DNA of 64,000 nucleotides, from assembly GCA_944385365.1 (NCBI GenBank), contig CALWWW010000005.1, positions 1 through 64,000 on the forward strand, in the 5' to 3' direction. This document shows positions 49,570 through 57,635 of the stretch, one piece after another. Both the position numbers and the translations under genes were made by a program. The notes under the pieces are model-generated. The model saw nothing but the letters and a program-made list of their open reading frames with translations. It searched no databases and was not told where the DNA came from. The DNA comes from an uncultured Oscillospiraceae bacterium (GTDB lineage Bacteria > Bacillota > Clostridia > Oscillospirales > Oscillospiraceae). Position 1 is the stretch's first letter, and every line of letters starts with the position of its first letter.

Positions 49570-50412
49570 ATGAAAACAAAAAACCGTCTGTCCGATACCC
49601 CTGTGAGCTACCGGATTTTTACCATTGTCGTGCTGATTGTTCTGGCCATCTTCTTCATCTTCCCCCTGTACTGGATCATCACGGGTTCCTTCAAGGACAA
49701 TAAGACCATCATTGCCCCGGACCCCCAGTGGTTCCCCCTGAATCCCACCATTGCCAACTACGTCAAGCTCTTTGACCGTCCCGCCCTCCAGTGGCTGCTG
49801 AACATCGTCGTCATCTGCGTGGGCGCAATGGTCCTGACTTGCCTTACCGCCTCCCTGGCCGGATATGCCCTGGCCAAGAAGCGCTTTTACGGCCGTGCGT
49901 TCCTCTTCGGTATGATCACCTGCGCCATGGCCCTGCCCAAGCAGGTTATCGTCATCCCCCTGCTGCAGGAGATGAGCGCCATCGGTCTCCATGACACCCT
50001 GTGGGCCGTGATTCTGCCCACCGTAGGCTGGCCCTTCGGCGTGTTCCTGATGAAGCAGTTCTCCGAGACCATTCCGGGAGAAATTCTGGAAGCGGCCCGG
50101 GTGGACGGCGCCAGTGAAGTGCGCACCTTCTGTTCCGTGGTGTTCCCCATGATCAAGCCCGGCATCGGTGCCCTGGCCATCTTCACCTTCGTCAACACCT
50201 GGAACGACTACTTCATGCAGTTGATCATGCTCAACAGCGAGGCCAAATGGACCCTGCCCCTGGGCATTGCCCGTATGCAGGGCGAAATGTCCAACGATTT
50301 CGGCCTGATCATGGCCGGTGCCACCCTGGCTGCCGTGCCCATCGTGGCCATCTTCATTGCCTTCCAGCGGTACTTCACCCAGGGCATCTCCATGGGCGCT
50401 GTCAAGGGCTGA
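49570..50412 (+). CDS. Sugar ABC transporter permease 2
   Basis: A 280-aa MalG-type permease: six helices, an N-terminal FPLYWIITGSFKDN motif, EAA loop EAARVDGASEVRTFCSVVFPMIKP, and the C-terminal FQRYFTQGISMGAVKG ending typical of MalG proteins. It starts 12 nt after permease 1, behind GAGGAGGTGAG. The 158 nt to the next gene hold a CCGTGCCGGCGC/GCGTCGGCACGG hairpin (50458-50489) without a T-tract, perhaps another processing point. Confidence 0.92.
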   Translation: MKTKNRLSDTPVSYRIFTIVVLIVLAIFFIFPLYWIITGSFKDNKTIIAPDPQWFPLNPTIANYVKLFDRPALQWLLNIVVICVGAMVLTCLTASLAGYALAKKRFYGRAFLFGMITCAMALPKQVIVIPLLQEMSAIGLHDTLWAVILPTVGWPFGVFLMKQFSETIPGEILEAARVDGASEVRTFCSVVFPMIKPGIGALAIFTFVNTWNDYFMQLIMLNSEAKWTLPLGIARMQGEMSNDFGLIMAGATLAAVPIVAIFIAFQRYFTQGISMGAVKG

Positions 50413-50570
50413 GAAACCGTTTCGGGCAATCCAGCCCATTTACCGTATAAGCTGAGACCGTGCCGGCGCTCCCCATGGCGTCGGCACGGAGTCCGAACAC
50501 TGGTCCCAAACCCGTCTTTAAGGTTCTCCTGCAGAACCCGCAATATTATACTTTGGAGCGTTGTATAACC

Positions 50571-51479
50571 ATGAAAGACTTTACCAAGTATCAAGGCATC
50601 ATCCCCGCGTTCTACGCCTGTTATGACGCAGAGGGCAACATCAGCCCCGAGGGCGTCCGGGCCCTGACCCGCTACCACATCGAACAGGGCGTCAAGGGCG
50701 TCTATGTGGGCGGTTCCTCCGGCGAGTGCATCTACCAGAGCGTTGCCGAGCGGAAGCTGGTTCTGGAGCAGGTGATGGCCGAGGCCAAGGGCAAGCTCAC
50801 CGTCATTGCCCATGTGGCCTGCAACAACACCGCCGACAGCCGGGAGCTGGCAGCCCATGCCGAATCCCTGGGCGTCGACGCCATTGCCGCCATTCCCCCC
50901 ATCTATTTCCACCTGCCCGAGCATGCCATTGCCAAGTACTGGAACGACATCTCCGACGCCGCTCCCAATACGGACTTCATCATCTATAATATCCCCCAGC
51001 TGGCCGGTGTGGCTCTGACCGGCTCCCTGCTGGCCGAAATGCAGAAGAACCCCCGCGTCATCGGTGTGAAGAACTCCTCCATGCCGGTGCAGGACATCCA
51101 GATGTTCCGCGATACCGGCGCCATTGTGTTCAACGGCCCCGACGAGCAGCTGCTGGCCGGTCTGGCCACCGGCGCCATCGGCGGCATCGGCGGCACCTAC
51201 GGCGTCATGCCCAATCTGTACATCCGCATCCGGGAGCTGTTCCTGGAGGGCAAGATGGAGCAGGCCCGGGAAATCCAGAACGAGTGCTGCCGCATCATCT
51301 ACAAGATGTGCTCCGCCAAGGGCAATCTATATGCCGTCATGAAGGCTGCCATCGTCAAGATGGGCGGCCCCGACTGCGGCTCTGTCCGTCTGCCTCTGGC
51401 CCCGCTGGCCGAGAGCGACGCTCCCATTGTCGACGAGACCGTGGCTGCCATTACCGCTGCCGTGGCCAAATACTGCTAA
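50571..51479 (+). CDS. nanA: N-acetylneuraminate lyase (NanA/DHDPS family)
   Basis: A 302-aa class I aldolase of the DHDPS/NAL family. G47-G-S-S-G-E52 is the substrate carboxylate loop, Y139 (YNIP) the catalytic tyrosine and K167 (GVKNSS) the Schiff-base lysine. NAL rather than DHDPS is inferred from the cluster (transporter, epimerase, nagBA). It would cleave sialic acid to pyruvate and N-acetylmannosamine. The ATG at 50571 follows GGAG by 12 nt, a weak site; the longer frame from 50460 includes the intercistronic hairpin. Confidence 0.87.
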   Translation: MKDFTKYQGIIPAFYACYDAEGNISPEGVRALTRYHIEQGVKGVYVGGSSGECIYQSVAERKLVLEQVMAEAKGKLTVIAHVACNNTADSRELAAHAESLGVDAIAAIPPIYFHLPEHAIAKYWNDISDAAPNTDFIIYNIPQLAGVALTGSLLAEMQKNPRVIGVKNSSMPVQDIQMFRDTGAIVFNGPDEQLLAGLATGAIGGIGGTYGVMPNLYIRIRELFLEGKMEQAREIQNECCRIIYKMCSAKGNLYAVMKAAIVKMGGPDCGSVRLPLAPLAESDAPIVDETVAAITAAVAKYC

Positions 51480-51512
51480 CCGCTTTTGAAGTCACCAAGG
51501 AGGAAACCTATC

Positions 51513-52256
51513 ATGAGAATCATTGTCTGCCCCGATTACAACGCCATGAGCCGTCAGGCTGCCAACGTCATTGCCGCTCAGGTCATCATGAAGCCCGACT
51601 GCGTCCTGGGTCTGGCCACCGGCTCCACCCCCGTGGGCGCTTACCAGCAGCTGGCCAAGTGGCAGCAGCAGGGCGATCTGACCTTTAAGGACGTCCGCAC
51701 CGTCAACCTGGACGAGTACCGCGGCCTGCCCGGCACCCATGACCAGAGCTACCGCTACTTCATGAACACCAACCTGTTCGACCACATCGACATCGACAAG
51801 GAGAACACCTACGTTCCCAACGGCATGGCTGAGGATGTGGACGCCGAGTGCGCCGCCTATGACGAGCGCATTCAGGAGTTCGGCGGCATCGACCTGCAGC
51901 TGCTGGGCATCGGCCACGACGGCCACATCGGCTTCAATGAGCCCGCCGACCACTTCTCCTGCGGCACCAACTGCGTGGAGCTGACCGACATGACCATCGA
52001 CGCCAACGCCCGTTTCTTCGCCAACCGCGACGATGTGCCCCGTCAGGCTCTGACCATGGGTATGCAGGCCATCATGCAGGCCCGCGCCATCCTGATGGTT
52101 GTCAGCGGCGCCGACAAGGCTGAGATCATCCGCAAGTCCTTCTGCGGCCCCATCACCCCCGAGGTGCCCGCTTCCATTCTGCAGCTCCATCCCAATGTCA
52201 CCATCGTCGGTGACGAGGCCGCTCTGGCCGGCCTGAAGGAGGAGGGTCTCGTATGA
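51513..52256 (+). CDS. nagB: Glucosamine-6-phosphate deaminase
   Basis: A 247-aa isomerase-deaminase making fructose-6-phosphate and ammonia. Motifs: LATGSTPVGAYQQL, D67-E68 in VNLDEYRGL, and G132-I-G-H-D-G-H138-I-G-F-N-E-P with the catalytic Asp and His. It is about 20 residues shorter at the C-terminus than E. coli NagB and lacks the allosteric lid tail, as in Bacillus enzymes. AAGGAGG lies 9 nt before the ATG. Overlaps nagA by ATGA. Confidence 0.95.
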   Translation: MRIIVCPDYNAMSRQAANVIAAQVIMKPDCVLGLATGSTPVGAYQQLAKWQQQGDLTFKDVRTVNLDEYRGLPGTHDQSYRYFMNTNLFDHIDIDKENTYVPNGMAEDVDAECAAYDERIQEFGGIDLQLLGIGHDGHIGFNEPADHFSCGTNCVELTDMTIDANARFFANRDDVPRQALTMGMQAIMQARAILMVVSGADKAEIIRKSFCGPITPEVPASILQLHPNVTIVGDEAALAGLKEEGLV

Positions 52257-53374
52257 GACTGACCGGCGCACAAGTCTTTGACCCCATCCACGGCTTTGTG
52301 GAGCGGGACGTCTGCTTCGACGGTGGGAAAGTTGTCGAAGCGGCCGACGGTGCGGTGGATGTCTCCGGCTGCTATGTGATTCCGGGTCTGACGGACCTGC
52401 ATTTCCATGGCTGCCGCGGCGCGGATTTTTCTGACGGCGACCCCGAAGGGCTCCAGACCATGGCCGACTATGAGCTGTCCCGCGGCGTGACCCAGATTTG
52501 CCCCGCCGGTATGACCCTGGAGACGGCACAGCTGGAGAAAATCTGCCGCATGGGTGCGGAACACCGCAAGCACAGCAAGAGCGGCGCGGAGCTGGTGGGC
52601 ATCCACCTGGAAGGTCCGTTCCTGTCCATGGCCAAAAAGGGCGCGCAGAACGGCGCATGGCTCCAGAACCCCAATGTGGAACTGCTGGAGCACCTGATGG
52701 ACTGTGCCGAAGGCCTGGTAAAGCTGGTGTCCATTGCCCCCGAGCTGGACGGCGCCATGGACTTCATCAAGGCCGTCAGCGACCGGGTGGCGGTCAGTCT
52801 GGCCCATACCACGGCCACCTATGACATTGCCAAGGAAGCCTTCGACAACGGCGCTTGCCATGTGACCCACACCTATAACGCCATGCCTCCCTTCAATCAC
52901 CGGGAGCCCGGCGTCATCGGCGCTGCCGCCGACTGCGATCATGTCTACTGTGAGATCATCAGCGACGGCGTCCATATCCACCCGGCCGTCATCCGGGCCA
53001 CCTTCCGCATGATGGGCAAGGACCGGATGATTCTGGTCAGCGACACCATGCGGGCCGCCGGTATGTCCGACGGCGCCTACACCCTGGGCGGCCAGGATGT
53101 GACGGTGGTGGGCAACAAGGCCACCCTGGCCGACGGCACCATTGCCGGCAGCGCCACCGATTTGATGGCCTGCATGAAAACCGCCGTGTCCTTCGGCATC
53201 TCCCTGGCGGACGCCGTGACGGCCGCCGCCGTCAATCCCGCCAAGGCTCTGGGCCTGTACGATCAGTACGGCAGCCTGGAGATGGGCAAGGCGGCCAATG
53301 CCGTAGTCCTCGATCAGGACCTGAACATCCGGGCCGTGATTCTGCGGGGCAGTGTGGTCCACGGCGCTCTCTAA
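52253..53374 (+). CDS. nagA: N-acetylglucosamine-6-phosphate deacetylase
   Basis: A 373-aa amidohydrolase removing acetate from GlcNAc-6-phosphate. Metal and catalytic residues: H50-F-H52 (DLHFHG), Glu in GIHLEGPFLS, His in LAHTTATY and VTHTYNAM, the substrate block DGVHIHP, and the catalytic Asp in LVSDTM. Last gene of the catabolic run nanA-nagB-nagA; translation is coupled to nagB. Two hairpins follow. Confidence 0.95.
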   Translation: MRLTGAQVFDPIHGFVERDVCFDGGKVVEAADGAVDVSGCYVIPGLTDLHFHGCRGADFSDGDPEGLQTMADYELSRGVTQICPAGMTLETAQLEKICRMGAEHRKHSKSGAELVGIHLEGPFLSMAKKGAQNGAWLQNPNVELLEHLMDCAEGLVKLVSIAPELDGAMDFIKAVSDRVAVSLAHTTATYDIAKEAFDNGACHVTHTYNAMPPFNHREPGVIGAAADCDHVYCEIISDGVHIHPAVIRATFRMMGKDRMILVSDTMRAAGMSDGAYTLGGQDVTVVGNKATLADGTIAGSATDLMACMKTAVSFGISLADAVTAAAVNPAKALGLYDQYGSLEMGKAANAVVLDQDLNIRAVILRGSVVHGAL

Positions 53375-53426
53375 TTGCTCAAACCGGCGTATTTACGCTG
53401 CGTTCCAATATCCTGCTTTTCCAATC

Positions 53427-53476
53427 CATACAGCAAACACCCACCGGCATTTATGTCGGTGGGTGTTTGCTGTATG
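53427..53476 (+). terminator. Long hairpin after nagA
   Basis: A perfect 20-bp inverted repeat (53427-53446 with 53457-53476) with a 10-nt loop lies 52 nt after the nagA stop. No T-tract follows, but its strength and position between convergent genes suggest transcript end formation or 3-prime protection. Confidence 0.65.
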
Positions 53477-53494
53477 CGGCACTTATCAATAAAC

Positions 53495-53527
53495 AAGCCC
53501 ACCGGTGTTCGTTCCGGTGGGCTTTTC
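53495..53527 (-). terminator. Terminator of the YitT-family gene
   Basis: AAGCCCACCGG/CCGGTGGGCTT, 11 bp with an 8-nt loop, 16 nt after the YitT stop on the minus strand and followed there by GTTTATT. T residues also follow on the plus strand. Confidence 0.7.
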
Positions 53528-53540
53528 ATATGTATGAAGA

Positions 53541-54386
53541 TCAGGCCCGGAGAAATCCCTTGCCGAAAATTTCGCTGGAATTGGTGATGAGCATAAAGGC
53601 ATGGGGGTCGACGCCCTTGAGATACCGCCGCAGGGCCACGGCCTGGGCGCGGCTCAGGGCCGTCAGCACCACCCATTTGTCCTGGTGGCTGTACGCGCCC
53701 TCGCCTTTCCAATAGGTGGCCGAGCGGTGCAGCTGCTGGGTGATATAGGTACAGACCGTGTCGGGGCAGGAGGTCACCAACATGAAGCTCTTGCGGCGGT
53801 TGAAGGATTCAATGACCATGTCCACCAGCACCGATTTGAGGACCAGACCCAGCAGGGAATAGAGGCCCGTCTCAATGTTGATGACCACAAGGGTTGCGGC
53901 GGTAATGAGAACATCCACATACAGCAGCGCCTTGCCGATGTCCATGCTGGTGTACTTCTTGAGAATCATGGCCAGAATGTCCGTGCCGCCGGTGGAACTG
54001 TCCAGGTTGAACAGAATGGCCGCGCCAAGAGAGGGGAGAATCACGGCAAAAAACAGCTCCAGCATCTTCTGGTCCGTCAGGGGATGGGTTATGGGATACA
54101 GCCATTCCAGACCGGCCAGCATGGCGGAGAACAGCAGCGTACAGAAGATGGTACGGATACCGAAGCCCCGATTCAGAAACATAAAGCCCAAAACCAGGGA
54201 AGCAATATTGATGACCGAGGTAAATGTGGAGGAGCTGACCGTGGGGAACAGGGACGACAGAATGACGGCAATACCGGTGACGCCGCCGGTGGAGTAGTTG
54301 TTGGGAAATTTGAAAAAGTAGACGCCCAGGGCCACCAGCGCGGTACCCAGGATCAGCAGCAGCACTTCCTGTGCTTTGGCTTTCAT
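53541..54386 (-). CDS. YitT/DUF161-DUF2179 membrane protein
   Basis: A 281-aa protein: five membrane helices (about 8-185; GVYFFKFPNNYSTGGVTGIAVIL, LNRGFGIRTIFCTLLFSAML, LDSSTGGTDILAMILKKYTSM) and a cytoplasmic C-terminal DUF2179 domain (about 195-281; SFMLVTSCPDTVCTYITQQLHRSAT and DPHAFMLITNSSEIFGKGF). This is the YitT/YebE layout common in Firmicutes, of unknown function. The GG-x-T-G repeats in the membrane part are conserved. Single gene, convergent with nagA. Confidence 0.87.
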   Translation of the reverse strand: MKAKAQEVLLLILGTALVALGVYFFKFPNNYSTGGVTGIAVILSSLFPTVSSSTFTSVINIASLVLGFMFLNRGFGIRTIFCTLLFSAMLAGLEWLYPITHPLTDQKMLELFFAVILPSLGAAILFNLDSSTGGTDILAMILKKYTSMDIGKALLYVDVLITAATLVVINIETGLYSLLGLVLKSVLVDMVIESFNRRKSFMLVTSCPDTVCTYITQQLHRSATYWKGEGAYSHQDKWVVLTALSRAQAVALRRYLKGVDPHAFMLITNSSEIFGKGFLRA

Positions 54387-54594
54387 GGGAGAATACCCCT
54401 TTCTCTGTTTCTTATGCGGAGGAGCCGCTCCGCCGCTGCGGAATCAGTATAACACAGGACTTGCAAAAAAGAAAGCTGTTTTGCAATTTTTCTTGCAAAA
54501 TGAAAAGCCAGTGCAGAAGGCGGAAAATCTCCGGCTATTTGTACAAAACCCCATGGGCATATCTGTCGGAAAGTTATAATTTTTAGAACATTGC

Positions 54595-54623
54595 TTGACA
54601 GAAAACCACAGAAACGATATGAT
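54595..54623 (+). promoter_or_regulatory. Promoter of the LacI-rbsDK operon
   Basis: TTGACA (54595-54600) and TATGAT (54618-54623) are spaced by 17 nt. The start site would be near 54630, at the edge of the operator below. Confidence 0.88.
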
Positions 54624-54631
54624 TTTTAAGA

Positions 54632-54647
54632 TTGAAACGGGTTTCAA
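54632..54647 (+). promoter_or_regulatory. LacI-family operator
   Basis: TTGAAAC-GG-GTTTCAA is a perfect 7+2+7 palindrome just downstream of the -10 box and 33 nt before the LacI-family gene, so autorepression is likely. It differs from the catabolite cre consensus by lacking the central CG at the required place. Confidence 0.75.
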
Positions 54648-54679
54648 CAGAATCCAGCTCCCCATGCGGAGGTGATTGT

Positions 54680-55675
54680 ATGGCCGGAATACGGGATGTG
54701 GCCCGCCGGGCCGGCGTGTCGCCCGCCACCGTCTCCCGGGTGATCAACGGCACCACGCCGGTGGCTGCCGACAAGCGGGAACGGGTGCTGCGGGCCATTG
54801 AGGAGATGGGCTTTGTCCCCAATGAAGTGGCCCGGTCCCTGTTCAAAAAATCCAGCAAGACCATCGGCGTCATCATTCCCAGCATTCGCAATCCCTACTT
54901 TACCCAGCTGGCCGACGTCATCGACGAGGCGGCCAAAAAACGGGGATACCGCATCGTTCTGTATAATGTCCACCACGATTTGGACCAGGAGCGGGCGGCG
55001 TTGCAAATGCTGGCGGCGGCCAACGCCGACGGCGTCATTGTGGCGTCCAATAACGAGGCGCTCCAGGAGGAGTTGTCCCAGTACCATATGCCGGTGGTGG
55101 TGGTGGACGCCCTGTTCCAGACGCAGAACGTCAACGCCTACCTCTACTGCGACTACTACCAGGGCGGGCGATTGGCGGCGGAACATCTGACGGCCTGCGG
55201 CTGCCGGAAGCTGGTCTGTATCCGCGGCGTTCAGGGGCTCTATACGGCCCAGGCCCGCTATGAGGGCTACCGGGACTACTGCCGGGAGCACGGTTTGACG
55301 GAGCAGGTTGTGGAGTGCGACTACGATTTTGAAGCGGGGCTGGCCATGACGGAAGAGTTGCTGGAACGATTCCCCCAGGTGGACGGCATCATTGCCTGTA
55401 ACGACATGGTGGCCATTTCGGTTTATAAGATTCTCCACAAGCGGAATATTGCGGTGCCGGACCAGATCCAGCTGGTGGGCTTCGATGATATTCACCTGTC
55501 CAGCCTGATCTCCCCGGAATTGACCACCATTCATCAGCCCATCACCGCCATGGGCCGCCGGGCGGTGGAGGTCATTCTCAACGAGGGCCAACTGCCCAAG
55601 GAGGGGCGGCGGCAGAGTTTTCCCGTCTCCCTGGTCCCCAGGGAGACCACCAAGCGAAAGGAAGCGGTACTATGA
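54680..55675 (+). CDS. LacI-family repressor (RbsR-like)
   Basis: A 331-aa repressor: N-terminal LacI helix-turn-helix (IRDVARRAGVSPATVSRVINGTTPVAADKRERVLRAIEEMGFVPNEVARSL, in parts) with the minor-groove hinge helix, and a periplasmic-binding-like ligand domain from GVIIPSIRNPYFTQLADVI. ATG at 54680 has GGAGG 7 nt upstream. It overlaps rbsD by 4 nt, which points to D-ribose or a similar pentose as inducer. Confidence 0.9.
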   Translation: MAGIRDVARRAGVSPATVSRVINGTTPVAADKRERVLRAIEEMGFVPNEVARSLFKKSSKTIGVIIPSIRNPYFTQLADVIDEAAKKRGYRIVLYNVHHDLDQERAALQMLAAANADGVIVASNNEALQEELSQYHMPVVVVDALFQTQNVNAYLYCDYYQGGRLAAEHLTACGCRKLVCIRGVQGLYTAQARYEGYRDYCREHGLTEQVVECDYDFEAGLAMTEELLERFPQVDGIIACNDMVAISVYKILHKRNIAVPDQIQLVGFDDIHLSSLISPELTTIHQPITAMGRRAVEVILNEGQLPKEGRRQSFPVSLVPRETTKRKEAVL

Positions 55676-56076
55676 AACAAAACGGCATCCTCAACAGCGA
55701 GATATCCCGCGTTCTGTCCTATATGGGACATACGGACTGCATTGCCATCGGCGACTGCGGCTTGCCCATTCCCCAGGAGGTGGAGCGCATCGACCTGGCG
55801 CTGACATTCGGGGAACCCCGGTTCCTGCGGGTGCTGGAACTGGTGCTGGCCGACATGAAGGTGGAAAAAATCGTCCTGGCAGAGGAAATCCGGGAGCAGA
55901 ATCCCCAGGTACTGCAAGGCGTGAAAGCGCTGCTGGACGGGCAGAACGTGGAGGTGGAGTTTGTTCCCCATACGCAGTTCAAGGCCCGGACCCAGAATTG
56001 CCGCGCCGTGATTCGCACCGGGGAGACGACGCCCTACGCCAATATCATTCTCCAGTCCGGCTGCATTTTCGGCTGA
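55672..56076 (+). CDS. rbsD: D-ribose pyranase RbsD
   Basis: A 134-aa mutarotase converting beta-pyranose to beta-furanose ribose so ribokinase can use it. Starts MKQNGILNSEISRVLSYMGHTD with catalytic His20, and Asp28 in IGDCGLPIP, followed by DLALTFGEPRFLRVLELVL; the C-terminal RTGETTPYANIILQSGCIF is conserved. Overlaps the repressor gene by ATGA. No ribose transporter (rbsABC) is present here. Confidence 0.93.
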   Translation: MKQNGILNSEISRVLSYMGHTDCIAIGDCGLPIPQEVERIDLALTFGEPRFLRVLELVLADMKVEKIVLAEEIREQNPQVLQGVKALLDGQNVEVEFVPHTQFKARTQNCRAVIRTGETTPYANIILQSGCIFG

Positions 56077-56116
56077 ACGCCACATCCCAACCAATATGAA
56101 GGAGGAAGCGCACGTC

Positions 56117-57004
56117 ATGAAAGTATTGAACATCGGCTCTCTGAACCTGGACCATGTGTACAATGTGGACCACATCCTCATGCCCGGCGAGACGGAGTCC
56201 AGCTCCAGCCTCAACCACTTTCTGGGCGGCAAAGGCATGAACCAGTCCACGGCCCTGGCCAAAGCCGGGGTGGAGGTCTACCACGGCGGCATGATCGGCC
56301 AGGACGGCCAGCCCTTTCTGGACGCCTGCAAGGAGTACGGCATCCACGACGACTATCTGAAGCAGATTCCCGGCGAGACGGGCCACACTATCATTCAGAT
56401 TGACCGCAACGCCCAAAACTGCATTCTGCTGTTCGGCGGCGCCAATCAGAAGCTGACCAAGGAGTACATTGACGAGACGTTGAGCCACTTTGACGCCGGA
56501 GATATTCTGCTGCTGCAAAATGAGGTCAATCTGCTGCCCTATATTGTGGACGCCGCCTATGCGCGGGGAATGCAGATTGCGCTGAATCCCTCGCCCTACG
56601 ATGAAAAGCTGGACGCGGTGGACATGACGAAAATCTCCATTTTCCTCCTCAATGAGGTGGAGGGCAACCAGATCACCGGAAAAACGGAGCCGGAGGACAT
56701 TCTGGCCGGAATGCGCCAGAAGTTTCCCCATGCGAAAATCGTCCTGACCCTGGGCAGCGACGGCGCCATTTATCAGGACGAGCATCAAAAACTGTTCCAG
56801 CCTATTTTCAAGGTGCAGGCCGTGGATACCACCGCCGCCGGCGATACCTTCACCGGGTATTTCCTGGCGGGACTGGCCGAGGGGCTGGATATGGCGGAGG
56901 TCCTGCGCAGGAGCGCCAAAGCGTCTTCCATCGCCGTCACCCGGCCCGGCGCAGCGCCGTCCATCCCGTACCGGCAGGAGGTTCTGGACGCGCTGGCCCA
57001 GTAA
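56117..57004 (+). CDS. rbsK: Ribokinase-family sugar kinase
   Basis: A 295-aa PfkB-type kinase. Substrate motif SLNHFLGGKGMNQSTALAKAG, and the C-terminal ATP and catalytic motif DTTAAGDTFTGYFLAGLAEG with the catalytic Asp; residues LNPSPYD and LNEVEG are also family blocks. Ribose specificity is inferred from rbsD just upstream. ATG at 56117 is 11 nt after GGAGG; an ATG at 56096 is in frame but upstream of that site. Slightly shorter than E. coli RbsK. Confidence 0.9.
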   Translation: MKVLNIGSLNLDHVYNVDHILMPGETESSSSLNHFLGGKGMNQSTALAKAGVEVYHGGMIGQDGQPFLDACKEYGIHDDYLKQIPGETGHTIIQIDRNAQNCILLFGGANQKLTKEYIDETLSHFDAGDILLLQNEVNLLPYIVDAAYARGMQIALNPSPYDEKLDAVDMTKISIFLLNEVEGNQITGKTEPEDILAGMRQKFPHAKIVLTLGSDGAIYQDEHQKLFQPIFKVQAVDTTAAGDTFTGYFLAGLAEGLDMAEVLRRSAKASSIAVTRPGAAPSIPYRQEVLDALAQ

Positions 57005-57053
57005 GGCGGCGAAAAAAGGCCGCGGGAGAAATTCAAAATTTGTTTTGGAATCG

Positions 57054-57085
57054 TTCACGATTCATTCAAAATTGCGGCCTATACT
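57054..57085 (+). promoter_or_regulatory. Activated-type promoter a (direct repeats and -10)
   Basis: TTCACG (57054) and TTCAAA (57065) are 11 bp apart, and TATACT (57080-57085) follows 9 nt after the second repeat. There is no -35 consensus. Two other sites (57283, 57435) have the same spacing. A GAATCG-TTCA-CGATTC palindrome (57050-57065) overlaps. This layout is typical of promoters activated by OmpR/PhoB-type regulators. Confidence 0.5.
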
Positions 57086-57091
57086 AAGGGT

Positions 57092-57234
57092 GTCAAAAGG
57101 AAATACAGTTTACCGGCCCGGACAGCATTGACCGGGGAGCCGACGGTAAGCTTCCTCTTTGACTCATCTTATTCTCCTCTTTTCTCTTTCTTCAAACACG
57201 ACACGCGCCCGGCGGATGCTCTCCGCCGGGCGCG
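57092..57234 (+). ncRNA. Candidate small RNA a
   Basis: No protein gene is evident on this strand. The predicted transcript has a 5-prime hairpin (TTACCG/CGGTAA near 57110-57150), a long pyrimidine stretch (57150-57195, including TTCTCCTCTTTTCTC) complementary to Shine-Dalgarno sequences, and a perfect 13-bp GC hairpin (57204-57234). A T-tract after the hairpin is missing, so the end is uncertain. On the other strand GAGGAG lies before an ATG opening a 24-codon frame, which is an alternative reading. Confidence 0.35.
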
Positions 57235-57282
57235 CACTCTGTCCGGAAAATAAGAAGATGTTTCCAATTTCTTTTCGATTGC

Positions 57283-57314
57283 TTCATAACCTGTTCAAAT
57301 CTGCCCCCTAAAAT
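57283..57314 (+). promoter_or_regulatory. Activated-type promoter b
   Basis: TTCATA (57283), TTCAAA (57294) and TAAAAT (57309-57314) show the same 11-bp and 9-nt spacing as promoters a and c. The downstream 100 nt lack the pyrimidine tract and GC hairpin of the other two units, so this may be a decayed copy. Confidence 0.4.
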
Positions 57315-57434
57315 CATAAGTGTTCCAGGCAGGGGACAGCGGGAACCCATGGAGGATTTCGTGGGAGGGCGGCCCGCTGCGTGACAGCCTTGAACACCCC
57401 GTTTGAAACAGGTTTTCAAAATTTTTCTGAATTA

Positions 57435-57466
57435 TTAACACCTTGTTCAAATTTGTACCGTATACT
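57435..57466 (+). promoter_or_regulatory. Activated-type promoter c
   Basis: TTAACA (57435), TTCAAA (57446) and TATACT (57461-57466), again with 11-bp and 9-nt spacing. A TTTGAAA-N5-TTTCAAA inverted repeat lies just upstream at 57402-57420. Confidence 0.5.
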
Positions 57467-57472
57467 GACATC

Positions 57473-57584
57473 ATCCAAACCGGGAGCTGCCCCCTCGGCT
57501 CACGGTTCTGGTAACCCCTCTTTTCTTTCTCTTTCTTTTTTCCAAGGAAACGGTCCGATGCTTCCCCGGCATCGGGCCGTTTCC
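57473..57584 (+). ncRNA. Candidate small RNA c
   Basis: Same architecture as candidate a: a 5-prime hairpin (AACCG-G-GAGC/GCTC-A-CGGTT, 57478-57507), GGTAAC, a pyrimidine tract (57513-57543, containing CCTCTTTTCTTTCTC) and a 16-bp hairpin (57546-57561 with 57569-57584) followed by CTTTG. The shared order and tract argue that a and c are related copies. Together with b they occupy most of the 1085-nt gene-free stretch 57005-58089. Confidence 0.4.
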
Positions 57585-57635
57585 CTTTGTACGGAAAGTT
57601 TGCGGCGTTAGAGTAGCGCTGACGGCACTAAACAT

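Noticed and set aside
54632..54647. Catabolite (CcpA) cre site at the LacI operator
   Set aside because: The palindrome lacks the central CG in the required register; a site for the adjacent LacI-family protein explains it better.
57321..57395. A small peptide gene (MEDFVGGRPAA) in unit b of the 57-kb region
   Set aside because: The ATG at 57349 has no ribosome binding site and the frame is only 11 codons.
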